Positions 9,371-21,605 of a stretch of DNA of 64,000 bases are shown here, one piece after another (the stretch's first letter is position 1; each line of letters starts with the position of its first letter). Under the pieces are notes generated by a model. It saw nothing but the letters and a program-made list of their open reading frames with translations. It searched no databases and had not been told where the DNA came from. Origin of the DNA: Capillidium heterosporum (lineage: Eukaryota; Entomophthoromycota; Entomophthoromycetes; Entomophthorales; Capillidiaceae). The translations under genes were made by a program, and so were the position numbers. The stretch lies in contig WBMQ01000009.1 of the NCBI GenBank assembly GCA_016630905.1, forward strand, positions 1,054,001-1,118,000, read 5' to 3'.

Positions 9371-11542
9371 GACTTTTTGTATTTTTAAACTTTTATTCCA
9401 ACACTATGGTATGGCTCTGGTGCGGTACCTTTTTGCATAGTCCAAATCTGCTAGACGTTTCTTATTTGCTGAGATGTTTTCAAGTTTTTGTATAAAAGTA
9501 ATGTATTGCAAGTATAATTATCGTTTGATATATTTTATACATACAGGTAATCCAGATATCTACAATTCAAAAAGTAGCCATTTCATCGCCACTTTTAAAC
9601 TGGCAGATAGAAATAGAAGGTGCGATAGTCCTTCATATATTTCAATGAAGCAGATAGTATTGGAGTCTGGTTCATTTGCTTTGGTCACTACCGAAATCTT
9701 TAGTTGTTATTGGAAATATACATTACGGTTTCTTCTTTAGAAATATCTTATATCTGCCAGTAATACAAGCACTAAATGTCATTTAAAATGCTATATATAG
9801 TTATAAATTAAATTTTACCGGGGTTTCCCAATATAGAAGACATTCAATCATTATAATGTAAAACTATATTACTAAACTACAATACATATGTAATCTCATA
9901 TATAAAGATAGAATTATCGATGGATATGTGGTAAATAACTAAGAAGGAATGCAGTGATAAACAATTTGATTCTATTTTCAAATTTATCAGCTTTGTTTAC
10001 TAAAATAATGCATATGAAAAAACTGGATAAATGAACAAAGAATTAGGACAGGGTAAGGGTAAAGTTGCATTTTATGAAATAAACGTTTAACTTTATATTT
10101 TTTTATAGGATTGTACCTGTACTCTTCCTTGCTAATACCTGTAAAATGTATTCAGACATGTATCTACTTAAGGGAGTAAAGGTATCACATTTTGAAGATA
10201 TAGCTGACAGGTATGCTTCTTGACTATAAATATAGTGCTGTTACCAAAAGAAATAACAATAGCCTGTTTTGTTATAACGGTAATATGCATCTTAAAAAAT
10301 ATATAAACTACATAAGCAATAATTAAAATAGCAGACATCTTCTAATTGCATTTTCCTCGCTATCAAGCTCAATACAATTGATAGTAGTCTAAAAGCTCTC
10401 TTGTCAAACCATGCCGGCTTCAATTTTAGCTCGCCTAATGATGGAAATTTGTACTCAGCTACTTTTATCGTAATTTCTGATAACATCATGGCAGAAATCA
10501 TACCTGCAAAATTGGTCTTAGTCTATAGGTTTTATCCTTTATAATGATAAGGATCCCATCGTTGGAAATGATGACTTGTTCAACAATCTAGCTGTTCAAA
10601 GAGATTGACTTTCAGGCCATTTTCCTTGGGACTTATTTTGCTGAGCTTACCGTGTACATTAATTGCTTAAATATCCTTAATAATAGCAGATATATATAAT
10701 AAACATCAATTAAAAAACTATTCAAGTTAAATGTACTTTATATATGCATTAATATAGCACATGTTTTTGCCTATATTTTTTAGTATTAAAATCTGTACAC
10801 TATACTTAAAGTTTCTAACAGGTTAATTCGATTCAAGGTAGAAGAAACTATATTTACATAAATGAAGGCTAGCTGAGATTGGGTTTAACACTATGTGGGT
10901 TCAACCACATGAAAGTAAGCTACTATTTAGCTAGGCTGATACGTCTAATACTAGCGGCATTCGAGATAAAATGGATGGAACTCAACCTTTGTAGACCTGG
11001 AATACATGTTCGAAGAAGTTGCTTTTATTTATAACAGTTAATGTTTAAAGGTTATATCGATATCGTATTTGAATTTAGCAGTCTAAATGGCGTTTAAAAG
11101 AGATATTTAATTTAGAATAGTTAAAGGTTGAGTCGAAAAGCAGATACCGAAAGGAAATTTGAGTAATGCAAGAGTCAGAAAAGGCAAAATAGTTAGTAAA
11201 AGGGTCTGGGAACATTGATGAAGATTCAAAAGTATGAGAATACAGTAAAAGAGGACTGAATAGCATATTCAATAAATCCTCAAATACCAAAGAAAAATAT
11301 ATCAGAAGCTTCAATTCGGGAGGCATACTGCACCTATATGTTGAAAATAGAAATATTATTGTAATTTATGCTGCAATTCCTCTCATAGATAGATGTAACG
11401 GCTCATTAAATTAACATCCTAAAGTATAATATCAATATAAGCGTCTACAAAACACCGTTTAATTTAGATGTAAACCTAAATAAAGATATGAAGAACATAC
11501 AATCGAAAAAAGGAAAGAGAATTTTGAAGTTGAACCTCGTAA
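9371..11542. other. Intergenic, AT-rich, possible gene relics
   Basis: No intact gene is seen. The minus strand at 10290-10670 holds short broken frames that read like parts of a protein but with stops and frame changes between them. The minus strand at 11075-11326 opens with an F-box-like start (MPPELKLLIYFSL). Both are too weak to annotate as genes. Confidence 0.45.
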
Positions 11543-12560
11543 TCAGTTCTTGGAGTTCTCCAAAGGAGTGGCGGGAGTAGTTCCTTTAACCAGGTTGGGA
11601 GTGGTAGCCTTCAAGCTAGTAGTTGGGCTAGGGTTAGCCAGATCTTGCAGTTGACCCTGGTTGAGGTTGACCTTTTTACTCTGCTTGGCTTGTTGAATAG
11701 CTAATAGTTTAGAGTTCTGCGAGCTGGGTAGGTTCAACTTTCGTATGGTGCGCACCTCTTCGTGAGAGAACCCAGGTATCCTCAAATTCCAATTGCGTTC
11801 TAAAAGAGCGTTTTAACGGCCGTAAGTTTTTTAAAAAGTACCTAAGTGGAGTTGGACATCTTTGACTTCCAGGACATTGGATTTGCGATGCTTGGCTAGC
11901 TTGCAAGCTGCTTCACAGATAGACTCGATAAATTCGTCTCCAACCTCCAGTAAAATCTATGGCTAAATTAGTAGCTTAAGAGAAAGTCAGCTTTACCTCT
12001 TCAGCATCAGGATCTAGACGTTCCATAGGGTCGACTTTGACGAGTAGGTCTTGAAGTTTACGCTTACTCAAAAGCTTGGACTGTTCATTGATGGAACTTG
12101 GGTCGGTCTTGTTGTTGATACTATCGTTGTTAGGGCTGGGTCTTATACTCTTGTTCAAGAGGTTCATCTCCTGGGTAAGGTTCAAGCTGGGTTGTAGGAC
12201 TTTGTTTACTGAAGATGTATTGGAGAAATTTACAACTGTGTTGCTTATGGGCTGGTTGGAATTAATTAAGTTGGGTAGGTTGGAGACGGAAAAGCTGGTA
12301 GTTCCAACTGGTTTATTTTGGTCGGTGCTGATAGGTTTACTTGTAGCTTGATTGATGTTGATGTTCATGTTTGGTTGAATTTGATTTGTAGAAGTTGGGT
12401 TGGGGTTACTTATATTTTGAAAGTTTGTAGAGCTGGTGTTGGTGTTGCTGTAAATAGGGTTACTTGCATGCATGTTGTTTGGATTAGAACTTGGCCCTGT
12501 CGGCTTCCCTGGTGGGACAAATGCTCTATTGGTGTTGCTATTTGCGTTATTGCTGTTCAT
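11543..12560 (-). CDS. TAF12: TFIID/SAGA subunit TAF12
   Basis: This is the histone-fold subunit of TFIID (and SAGA) that pairs with TAF4/Ada1 in the nucleus. Three exons (12560-11997, 11956-11842, 11799-11543) give 311 residues. The N-terminal half (about 1-165) is low complexity, rich in Asn, Ser, Thr and Pro. The histone fold runs from [13 protein letters not shown] across both introns: [45 protein letters not shown]. This is the canonical TAF12 signature. A short basic, Gln- and Pro-containing tail follows. It is divergent from Ku80 with 136 bp between start codons. Confidence 0.95.
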
Positions 12561-12696
12561 CTTGGTTGAATCTGTTGAGATGAAAAATTCAGTAATTTAA
12601 GCTTTGGCAGCTGATTCATCACCATGCCAATTTGATTGGTGATGAAATTGAAAGGTGGGTAAAAATCAAAACCTACTCTTGAATTCGAAGCAAATA
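12561..12696. promoter_or_regulatory. Bidirectional promoter between TAF12 and Ku80
   Basis: Only 136 bp separate the divergent start codons at 12560 and 12697, so both promoters must overlap here. An imperfect inverted repeat (AATTTGATTGGTGATGAAATTG and nearby CACCATGCCAATTTG, around 12616-12650) includes a CCAAT/ATTGG element. Regulatory function is inferred from the spacing. Confidence 0.55.
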
Positions 12697-14443
12697 ATGG
12701 CCAGGAAACACTTGGACGTATTTATACTAGATGCCAGTAGAGGCATGCTAGATAAAGAAGTGGGTAGGCTTGAAACCAAGTTCCACGATGCAAAAGAGTA
12801 CATCAACGAATTTCTCCAACCAAAGGTAACAGTTTTTATAAAGCTTTTCATTTAAATTTTAGTTGATGGAAAATAGGAAATCCGACCAATTTGCGTTATA
12901 TGTAGTAGGTTTATCTTCCCTAGAAGCTCAAGGTGATAATATCGGTCCAAGCTCATACCTAGTATACAAGCCAGGATGCTATGAAGCAGGTTTAGCTCGA
13001 TTGGTAAACAAATTACAAGCCAACAGCGAAGTCCAATATGTCGATCTACTTGTGACAGTTGCCCATGCAGTCGCATTCGTCAAAGACTTTTGCAGGAAAT
13101 CAAAGTACAGCACTAAAAATATAACTGTATTGAGCTCTATAAAGCACCAAAATCCGGACATGGATGTACAGGAACAGTATATATGCAACAACGCAGCCGC
13201 CATTGCTTGGGATACGATACAGCAGAAGAATATAGGTTTAAATTTCGTGGGGATCCATAAAGACGACTACAAGCTTGTCAAGGAAGTGCCGTTTGTCTTG
13301 AAGTTAGCCGAAACGATAGGCAAGGTTGACACATACAAATCCTTTATAGAAGATGCCGAGCGCAATAAATCCACCAGCATTACCGCAATTAGGGTGAAAG
13401 AGCAAACAACACTGAACTTTGGAAACCCCGATACTGCGTCAACAAATCCAAACAGCTGTTTCCAAATTCCAATCAAGTTGTACCAAAAGGTTTTAGCATA
13501 TAAGTTACCATCAGTTTCCCAATACCTTCCCAAAGATATCAATATGGCCAAGCCAACCGTCACTAAGAAGACTTTGCACTGCGTTACCGAAGGGAAGTTC
13601 AACGAACCCTTCCCCATATTTACTGAAGAAGACTTGGACACTTACCTCAAGCTGGAACCTAACAAATGGGATCGACTTTACAATTACGACGGCCAGCCCT
13701 GCAAAGTAGAAAGTTTGGAGTTGAAGGATGTAACTAAATTCAACGCCCCTAAAGGCATTAATGTTGTAGGGTTCCAGGATATTGATCTCATCGATAGAAC
13801 TATCATCATGGATGCGAGCTGTGTAGTCGTGCCAGCCGAAATCGAAAACATAAAGCCCCTAAATGCGTTGATCAACTCCATGGTTCGAAGTAAGGTGGTA
13901 GCCCTAGTCAACACGTTCATCCCGTCCAAAGACCCCAATTTCACGACCCACATAAGCTACCTCCTACCAGTTGCCCCCACCCAACAATCCTGTGGATATT
14001 TCTATCTTCTCCACCTCCCTTACGTCGATGATTTATCTATCCCGCCTCTACCGGTCATGACTGGGTTACCTCGTGTCCTTAGTGACGGACATACTAAACA
14101 GACTTTAGGTCCCATCGCTTACAACGATGGGCCCAAAATCGATATGAAAATTGACCAAAAAATCAAAGAGTTCGTGCATAGTATGTCTTTAGAGGGAATT
14201 CCAGGTACAATCTCAGAATTCTATCCACCATTTCAATTTGAAGACGTCGCCAATCCTACCGTCGACAGCATCACTCGAGGCTCCTACCATAGAGCTTTGG
14301 CACGTACCAACACTTTGGAACCAGAACCTCCATTGTACGTGCCAGCTGCCCCTATGGACTATCACAAGGACCTCCGACCTATACCTCAGGATCATCCGTT
14401 CCTAATGAAGATGAATGAGCTTTTAAACGAGGCCTTCTTGTAA
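12697..14443 (+). CDS. YKU80: Ku80 subunit of the Ku DNA-end-binding heterodimer
   Basis: With Ku70 this protein forms the ring that binds double-strand break ends for non-homologous joining and protects telomeres. Two exons (12697-12825, 12863-14443) encode 569 residues. The start MARKHLDVFILDASRGML fits the first beta strand and helix of the Ku VWA-like domain. The central beta-barrel segment is recognisable (LDTYLKLEPNKWDRLYNYDG, YFYLLHLPYVDDLSIPPLP), then a helical region ending in FLMKMNELLNEAFL. It is shorter than typical Ku80 (about 630-730 residues) and appears to lack the extended C-terminal domain and DNA-PKcs-binding tail of animals. A 5' in-frame extension to 12655 begins with GTG, so the ATG at 12697 is preferred. 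Confidence 0.85.
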
Positions 14444-15385
14444 AGTAATTTTACATTATGGATTTCTTAATTAAATGAGGGTATCGCTTATGTGCATATT
14501 TCTTAATATAAATTATACCCTTTTTGCTATTTTCAGCAGGCAGATGGTATTAGAATCAGTATGCTCCCAATATAAGAAACTATATTTTATTAGTGTATAT
14601 GTTAAGTTTATTATCGTATTCAAAGATTTGAAAGTTTAATAAGATATATTGGCTTGAATGCAAAGCTTTTATACATCCATCTAAACCTATACTTTCCAAT
14701 ATTCATACGATTTCAGTTAGTTATATTATTGGCAACTCTTTTATCAGTTTCAAATTGAAGCTATAGGAAAGAAAGTATTGGATATAGTTTTGGAAAAATC
14801 GATGCCTATACAATCCAACTAATATGGAGATTATATTTGTACTAATTTCTGGCCAGTGTAGTAAATATTTTTGGGTTTAGTACCACTTAACCCCAAGAAA
14901 TGTAGGTTATTTTGATCAAGCATAAATACGTGTATTCAATAGGTCAAAGCTAATATATAGTAGCAGGTTGATGAGTATACTAATGAATTTAGTGTGAGTT
15001 AGTATAATAGTTGAATTTTAACGAAATGTAGCAGAGATTATATCACTAATTGAATGTATGTGCATCTATTATGTGGCATCAATCTAGCCAATTCTAGAAT
15101 TCCAACTTAGATTCGTTAATGGAACGTTGTTTTTGAAAAATATGTGGGACTAATGGAAATTTACATATAATTGCGTTATAAATTACTGACATCACCTTAA
15201 ATGTAGTGTAGTAAGCAATTATATATATCTCTTTTCAGTATCTTAAATGCTACTTCTTTGCGGATTAATTAGCAAAATTCACATTAGTATCATTACAAAG
15301 AAGCAGTATAAAAGAGACAAGGAAATCTACCAATCTAGATACAAGCAGCTAATATTTGATATATTCTACATCGCAAACTTAAACT
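14444..15385. other. Intergenic, AT-rich
   Basis: It covers the 3' flank of Ku80 and the 5' flank of the secreted Pro-rich gene. No further gene or repeat was recognised. Confidence 0.55.
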
Positions 15386-16483
15386 ATGAACACCTTCCAA
15401 TTCATCGTACCCTTCATCCTAGCATCTGGATGCTTAGCCAACCTGGATGGTTACCGAAAGCTTAGCTACAATCAAGATGGCCTTAATGGAGACTACGGTT
15501 ACGGCAGACCAGCTTACAATCACAATAAGCCCTATCCTTCCAATATCAGTATCCGTCCTGTAGAAACTTCCGATTTTGAACTTCCTAAAGAGAGTAACGC
15601 CAGTAAGGCGATTATAAATGCCCAGCAGGAAAACAAGCTTCCTATCGACAATTTGGAACCTTCAGCTTTACCAACAGCTAACGTCAACTTACCCCAAGTA
15701 CCAGTGAAATCCATCGATACTTTACCTACTCAATTTTCACCTTCACCATCAGTTAGCTTACCTCTTATCCCAGCTACCTCAGGCCAAGGTCCAGCAACAC
15801 CACTTCCACCTACACCACCGGCTAGTTCAGCGATTCCTCTTCCACCTACACCATTAACCAGTTTACCCCTTACTCCGGCAAACTCTACCATTTTAATACC
15901 AACGCCCGTAGCTGAACCAAAACCATTGGAGCAGGCAGCTGAAAAATCTAGCTTAGATAAGCCACCTACATTAGATTTCGAGCTGGACTCTCAATCGGTA
16001 GAAGCTTTGGAGTCCAATGCCATTCCAATTGCTTCTGAAATTAACAACTTGGCCCAACCTAGCAAGAGTGTTAATACTTCCTTACCTTCCAACACGATTC
16101 AAGCCTCCATCGTCCCCCACCTAGAGAACCCTATGCCGAACCAAATCGACAGCCAACCTGTTCCATCTCAATCTAGCAACGTAAATGAGGGTTTAATTAC
16201 CAAACCTACCAAAGGTGTTAATGTTGAGGATAAGGATCCTAAGAAGGATAAAGAAGCTACTGAGAACTCTGGAAATATTGAGGAAGCTGAGCATAAGGAA
16301 GGTTTAAAGAAACCTGAGGGTGCCGAAAGTTCTGATAATAAAGAGAAAGATGAAAATCCAGCTACTAAGGAGGATAATGCGATTACCGAAGTCCACCAGT
16401 CCAACATCAAGGAATTGAAGATCGTAGACGATGAGATCAAGAACCCCCAATACATTTTCAAGTGCATTCTTGTTAAGGCCTAA
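15386..16483 (+). CDS. Secreted Pro/Ser/Thr-rich protein, unrecognised
   Basis: A single exon encodes 365 residues. MNTFQFIVPFILASGCLA is a good signal peptide with a likely cut near residue 18. A Tyr/Gly-rich patch follows (DGYRKLSYNQDGLNGDYGYG), then a Pro/Ser/Thr-rich middle (about 90-250) with short repeats such as PLPPTPP and IPLPPTPLTSLPLTP. Last comes a Lys/Glu-rich, highly charged region (about 265-345) and a short tail with a single cysteine, ending YIFKCILVKA. No catalytic domain or GPI signal is visible. A cell-wall or matrix protein is a guess from composition. An upstream in-frame start is excluded because the signal peptide begins at this ATG. Confidence 0.65.
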   Translation: MNTFQFIVPFILASGCLANLDGYRKLSYNQDGLNGDYGYGRPAYNHNKPYPSNISIRPVETSDFELPKESNASKAIINAQQENKLPIDNLEPSALPTANVNLPQVPVKSIDTLPTQFSPSPSVSLPLIPATSGQGPATPLPPTPPASSAIPLPPTPLTSLPLTPANSTILIPTPVAEPKPLEQAAEKSSLDKPPTLDFELDSQSVEALESNAIPIASEINNLAQPSKSVNTSLPSNTIQASIVPHLENPMPNQIDSQPVPSQSSNVNEGLITKPTKGVNVEDKDPKKDKEATENSGNIEEAEHKEGLKKPEGAESSDNKEKDENPATKEDNAITEVHQSNIKELKIVDDEIKNPQYIFKCILVKA

Positions 16484-18121
16484 TTCTATGATATATCGAC
16501 AATAAATATCTTATAGTATACTAATATAGATCTTCAAACAACATTTTATTGATAAATTATTATAAATATATACTTATTTATACCTTTATGGAAACTGTGG
16601 TTACATTTCTTATTGTATAAGCTAGACCTATACTCAAAACAGGGAAATATGATGACAGCTGATTCCTTTTGATTGTAAAGGCTAGAATAGTGCAATATAG
16701 GTGAGGGACAGGTAAAACTTTGCAAGTCATACTTTAGATCAGACATCTTCGACTTCGAGGAACTTGTGAAAGCCTTGAAGGAAATGATCGGGTATTATCA
16801 CTTAAATGTACTAGCAAAAATGTAAGGAAAGCGAATGAAGGATTGATATTCTTGTAGAAATAGGATCGCATGGCTGTAAACTAAATTTGTAGATATACTA
16901 TATATAACTAGATTTCCTTAGATTTTAAGTCCATTAATATCAACTTCATAGCTCTGTGTTTGGATGATAGTCTAAATAGAATAATTGTGTAGGTGCTAGA
17001 GCAAAAGCTTGTACCGTAGGCGGGTTAAGGTTGAAGTTGGTATTTCTTGATAATAAATATTTGATAAAGCAAAAGTATTAGAAATAAGATATTTATCATC
17101 TTGAATATTTTTTGCTAGTTTATGGAACTGCATTCTACAATTTCGAAACTATAAAATGGGTTTTTTTAGCTTTACTTCTTTTAATAACAATAGCATAAAT
17201 ATAGCAAGGGATTTTACGGGCTATATGTATTTTAAAAAGCATGACAAGGTTTACAGCCTTTCAATGAATCTATGTCTAGACACTCTTGATCAGACTTGAT
17301 GATGCAGGATAAACTTTGGATCCAGCTCTGTATTTTAAAGTACACGTTCAAATGATATCGTATAGTAGTATATACACTACATTTCCTAATACTTTGCCTA
17401 GATGTTGAAATATATACTCCGTTTATATAGTTCTCTTTAATAAACAAGGAACTTTGACCGATTTAGCAATGCGATCCTAATTTTTTAATTATTACATACC
17501 TTGTCATTTCTCCATCTCATATATAGCATATTATTTGAGTAAAAGGCATATATATGCATATGGAGATTTGCAGTATATATGGGCGTCTGGATTTCAACTA
17601 GAATGCCGATGGTATGATTGAAACGAACATTATAAAATCTGAACTAGGCTCAGTAGCTTAAATATTGGTAATAGTAGTATATATATTCGAACTATAAGCG
17701 TTATTTTAGTTGCTCAATAACAGTATACTTGATTTTTAATGCCCTAGCTTACTTATAATATTGCTTTGTACACGGATTGTAAGTAAAAACTTTTATTGTA
17801 GAAAACTATATCAATCATTGAAATTGTCGCTATTGACTGAAGTTATTGAATCAAATTGATATTGCTACTCATAAAGGTATTAGAACACATAAATACCAAT
17901 ACGATTAATCTTTATAGAGGTGTTGATAGGTATACCTTCATTTTAGGTTTAAAGGTACATATAAATTTCCAATTATATAAAAATGTATGATACAATTGAA
18001 AAAATCTGCTAGTCGTCTAATAATATTGAAGGAATAGGATAATAGATTTTTAGTGAGTGATAGAAAGATGAAGATATCGGTTATCGAGACGATGTAAAAA
18101 GAACTCCAAACCTAAAAAAGA
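16484..18121. other. Intergenic, AT-rich
   Basis: Only short open frames occur, with AT-driven composition and no domain or signal. I see no gene or repeat in it. Confidence 0.55.
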
Positions 18122-18195
18122 TGCTCACTACAGGGGTCGAACCTGTGACTTTGGCGTTATTAGCACCACACTCTAACCAACTGAGTTAAGCGAGC
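18122..18195 (-). tRNA. tRNA-Ile(AAU), copy 3
   Basis: This is the reverse complement of the same 74-nt sequence as the other copies, with anticodon AAT. On the transcribed strand TCTTTTTTAGG follows, a T6 terminator. Unlike the other four, no LTR-like repeat is recognised within 1 kb. Confidence 0.97.
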
Positions 18196-18875
18196 TGATA
18201 TACGAATACCGAGGTTGATTAATAATAATATTTATATAAATTTGCTGATTTCACAAAATCAAGGGAACAGCAAAAGTTAGCTTGAGTTTTTTATCTATAT
18301 CTGTATTGAAATGTTACTATCCTTATCATTGAATCAAAACTTTAAATCTTCAGCTGTAATATTATTATTTGAAATATCTAATCCTATTGTATGGTGTTTA
18401 ACACCGATATTTTGACAGTTTTTTGATAAAGCAGTAATTAAGTAAACTATGGCATTGAGATCAATAGTAAATTTGATCCTAGTATATAAAGGTTTGTAAG
18501 GTGCTCCATTTGTATTTAGATATATATTTGCCCATTTTACAAACTTTTCATCATACTATCGAATATCGACGATAGATACAACTATATTCTACAAGCATCT
18601 AACTTGGAAAGTGCAATTTTCGGCCAAGATGATAAATTCTTTTAGCCATTGTAAACCTGACTAGGAATTTTCATAGCAATCCCTTGAAATTCCGTTCTAA
18701 AAATAAAAGGGTTGGTTTTTGGAAAAGTTTATAGGTAAACTCCATGAACCGTTCTTTTACTTCATAGCTGAAGGCGCTTTAAAAATATTGACTTGTACAT
18801 CGCTCTAATCTGTTGAGCTATTTTCTCACATCAATCCGTCAAACTATCTTATCGTACTAGTATATCAGAATAACC
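18196..18875. other. Intergenic between tRNA and DUF202 gene
   Basis: No coding signal was recognised. A short inverted repeat (TATCG...CGATA near 18557-18574) is unremarkable. Confidence 0.5.
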
Positions 18876-19340
18876 ATGACAGTAACAAACTACAACACAA
18901 TGGACGAATCGACCTCCATCAACTCCAAAGTCCAACTTTCCCTTTTACTAGAGAACAAAGGTTCAACTGCTCGTGACCATTTAGGTACCTCCCATTTCAC
19001 CAAATATCAAAATACTAATCTTATTATTTAAGCCAACGAACGGACATTCTTGGCTTGGTTACGTACCAGTTTAGCTTTAGTAACTATTGGTATAGCCATA
19101 TCTCAACTGGGTAAACTAAGCCCCAACAAGAACCAGGACCATACCATGCTGGGTAGTTCGTACATTTTAGCGGGGATGGCTTTTGTAGGATTTGGCCTAT
19201 TCCGTTACTTTTACATCCAAAATAGTTTGATCTTAGGCAAGTTCCCAGCTTCAAGGGTTACTATAGTTTTGGGAGTTATGTTTATAGCTTTGATTGTTGG
19301 CACTTTGATCTACACCTTTTTTAATGACTTGTCATCGTAA
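18876..19340 (+). CDS. DUF202 (VTC-like) small membrane protein
   Basis: Two exons (18876-18984, 19033-19340) encode 138 residues. After a soluble N-terminus of about 35 residues, the DUF202 signature starts at the exon junction: ANERTFLAWLRTSLALVTIGIA. Three hydrophobic helices are visible (ALVTIGIAISQLG; SSYILAGMAFVGFGLFRYF; VTIVLGVMFIALIVGTLIYTFF). DUF202 is the membrane part of vacuolar transporter chaperone proteins, and stand-alone versions such as Vtc1 support polyphosphate synthesis. A vacuolar-type role is inferred. The spliced protein is complete and matches the length of small stand-alone members. Confidence 0.8.
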
Positions 19341-19505
19341 TGGAGTATCTTTGTATAAGGCATTAAGCGTATGTTTAATTTTTACATAATAAATAGATAT
19401 AAATAGGGAATATCAGTATTATAAGAGGTTTATAAAGCTATAAAATTTTGAAATTAAAGGAGTGCAGATGGTATAACTGAAATTTAACATATTTTATAAG
19501 GTTTT

Positions 19506-20475
19506 CTAAAATAAGGCATCACCCTCTTCAACGTCCTTCAACGCCAACATTTCTAAGCCGCCTTTACCCTTTGTTGAAGTAGTAACTTTTTCAGTTAGGA
19601 CTCTGAGTTGTCCAGGGTCGATTAAAGCAGTCTACGTTAAAAGTATTTTAGTATATGAAGGATAAATTCAAATTTACCATCTCATAAGTCTCGCCGAAAT
19701 CTTCATCTTCAACCGAAGCGATATGCGCAATCAAACTCTCCTTGATTTTTTTGGCCTCTTTGCCAGGTAAAATAATTCTTACACGCATTTGAGCTCTAGC
19801 GATTGGGATAGTGCGTTTCTCTTGAAGTTGTTTAACTAGATCTAAAGCCTAAAAAGAGTTGGGGTTATTTACAGAGATGGGAACTTACTTGCTGCTTAGC
19901 ATTTCTATTGGGATTGGCTGAAAAGTGTAGGTCGGCTATGGCCTTTTCAATGATAGTAACGGTGTAAGGCCGTTTGGTCTCAGGATTGACGCACATGTCG
20001 GCAACTAGAGTAACAATATCCTTGTTCAAAGTTTCTAGTTGATTAGCACGTTCCTTTTCACCAACTTGTAGCTCTCCCTTCTTTAAAATCTTTAAACAGT
20101 TGTGAAAGTTGTGGATAAAAATAAATTACCTCTAAAATAATCTTATTGCCATCTTCGGTTTTAAAACATTTGACCAAATCTTCTTGGTTAGCTAGCTGGC
20201 CTTTCGATACGTTGGTGAAGACGTTGTTTATTTGTAGAACTTCATCCAAGTCGGTTTCACTAGGAATGTTAAGGTTTAAATTTTAAAAGAAAATTACATT
20301 TGGTTTCGCCACTCCAAAACTTTGTTCTTGTAGCATGCCAATTCGAACCTCTTGCCTCCTTTCTTCAACTTGACTACTGAGACGTTGGTCAACCTAAGTA
20401 TATAAAGATGTTGAGATATGTTGATCATGGGTACAAAGTTAACTTTATTTGATTGGAAGGTTGGAATATAACCAT
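19506..20475 (-). CDS. SDO1: Ribosome maturation protein SBDS/SDO1
   Basis: With the GTPase Efl1 this protein releases Tif6/eIF6 from pre-60S subunits in the cytoplasm. Exons chain from ATG at 20475 to TAG at 19506: [28 protein letters not shown], then [13 protein letters not shown], then [18 protein letters not shown]. Later exons carry [29 protein letters not shown] and the C-terminal block LIDPGQLR...[19 protein letters not shown]. These are the classic motifs of all three SBDS domains in order. At least six exons are present. The reading ends DALF, close to the usual end of the family. Confidence 0.93.
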
Positions 20476-21605
20476 CTTATAAATTTAGCAGAGTAAGGTT
20501 TGTCGAAATAGAGTTTGAAAGTCAAAATCTATAGGGCTGCGGATTGCAATCTTGATATTTAGGCTGTAAATTTTGGATATCTACTTTTAAAAAGTATATC
20601 TATTGGTTGCATAGTGGTAGTGAATCAATAAATAGGCGAATGAGATTGTGGAAATCTAAAATGAATCACATTTGATAAAAGCAACTAATAAATTATCTAG
20701 AGATTCAAAAATTATTGAGATTGGTTGGATAAAGAGATAGCTTTGGAAACTTCATTTTGGTTATAACAAGTTGAGTGCACAATCATATAGTTTACAGTTT
20801 GGGATAAATCCTCAATATAACATTTATAAATACTTAAAAATGATAAATTAAGTATCTATAGAACAGTATAAAAATAGCTACAAGTTTAAAACACAAGACA
20901 TCCATTATTATAATTCATACAATTACCCAATCTTAGCAAACGGTACTGCCGCTACACCAAACTTGGAATATTTCAACTTTTGCACATTATCATTCTTTTA
21001 ATCAGTACTCACAATACCCTAAAGCCCGAATTTATCAATTCGGATGCTTAGGTAGCTTATCGTCATTACTTTCAAATAGATTATATACCGAGCTTCTAGG
21101 TACAAAGAGTGGGCTATAAAATTTGTAGTGGTTCACTCTTTTGAACTTGCCTTCATTTGGGTTAAGAGAAGTCGAACGGTTGGCAAATTGGGGGGCTATT
21201 TTAAAGGTGAGTGCTATATGTATTTTACTTAAGGTTACTGTCGATGAAGGGAACTAGCTTGTCGGTAGCGAAAGGTACGGTCAGTATTGGAAGGTTTGCG
21301 TGCTTAAACGTATTAGAGATGTTGGGTTTAGGTAGTTACTTCGTGTAAGGTGCCTTGAAAGGAGTTAGCATTTGAAATTATGAATGATGCTCAACTGTTA
21401 GTTTCTGGGAAGACGACATCGGGCTCAAGGTTCGGCTGTTGGGATTTTGAGCTAATAGATACACTGTGTATAAGTTAAATGTTAAAATTGCATAATGAGT
21501 TTAAAGAATGTAACTATGGATCACCTTTGTTTGTCCTTGAAAAAGGCATCCTTCGGATTTCGGATACGGTGCAGTCGTTTGTTTGCTTTCTCACCATTGA
21601 GCTTT
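20476..21605. other. Intergenic with weak minus-strand exon candidates
   Basis: The minus strand between about 21180 and 20930 has two short frames with coding character (FKRVNHYKFYSPLFVPRSS; KLKYSKFGVAAVPFAKIG). They could be terminal exons of the upstream gene or a relic. I could not chain them in frame. Confidence 0.35.

Noticed and set aside
9474-9740. Plus-strand 88-codon frame
   Set aside because: AT-driven composition, no domain, signal peptide or splice support.
10290-10670. Minus-strand protein-like fragments
   Set aside because: Frames are short, broken by stops and match no family I can name; insufficient to call a pseudogene.
11075-11326. Minus-strand frame with F-box-like opening MPPELKLLIYFSL
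   Set aside because: Only the first 20 residues look F-box-like; the rest is low-complexity hydrophobic, with no LRR part.
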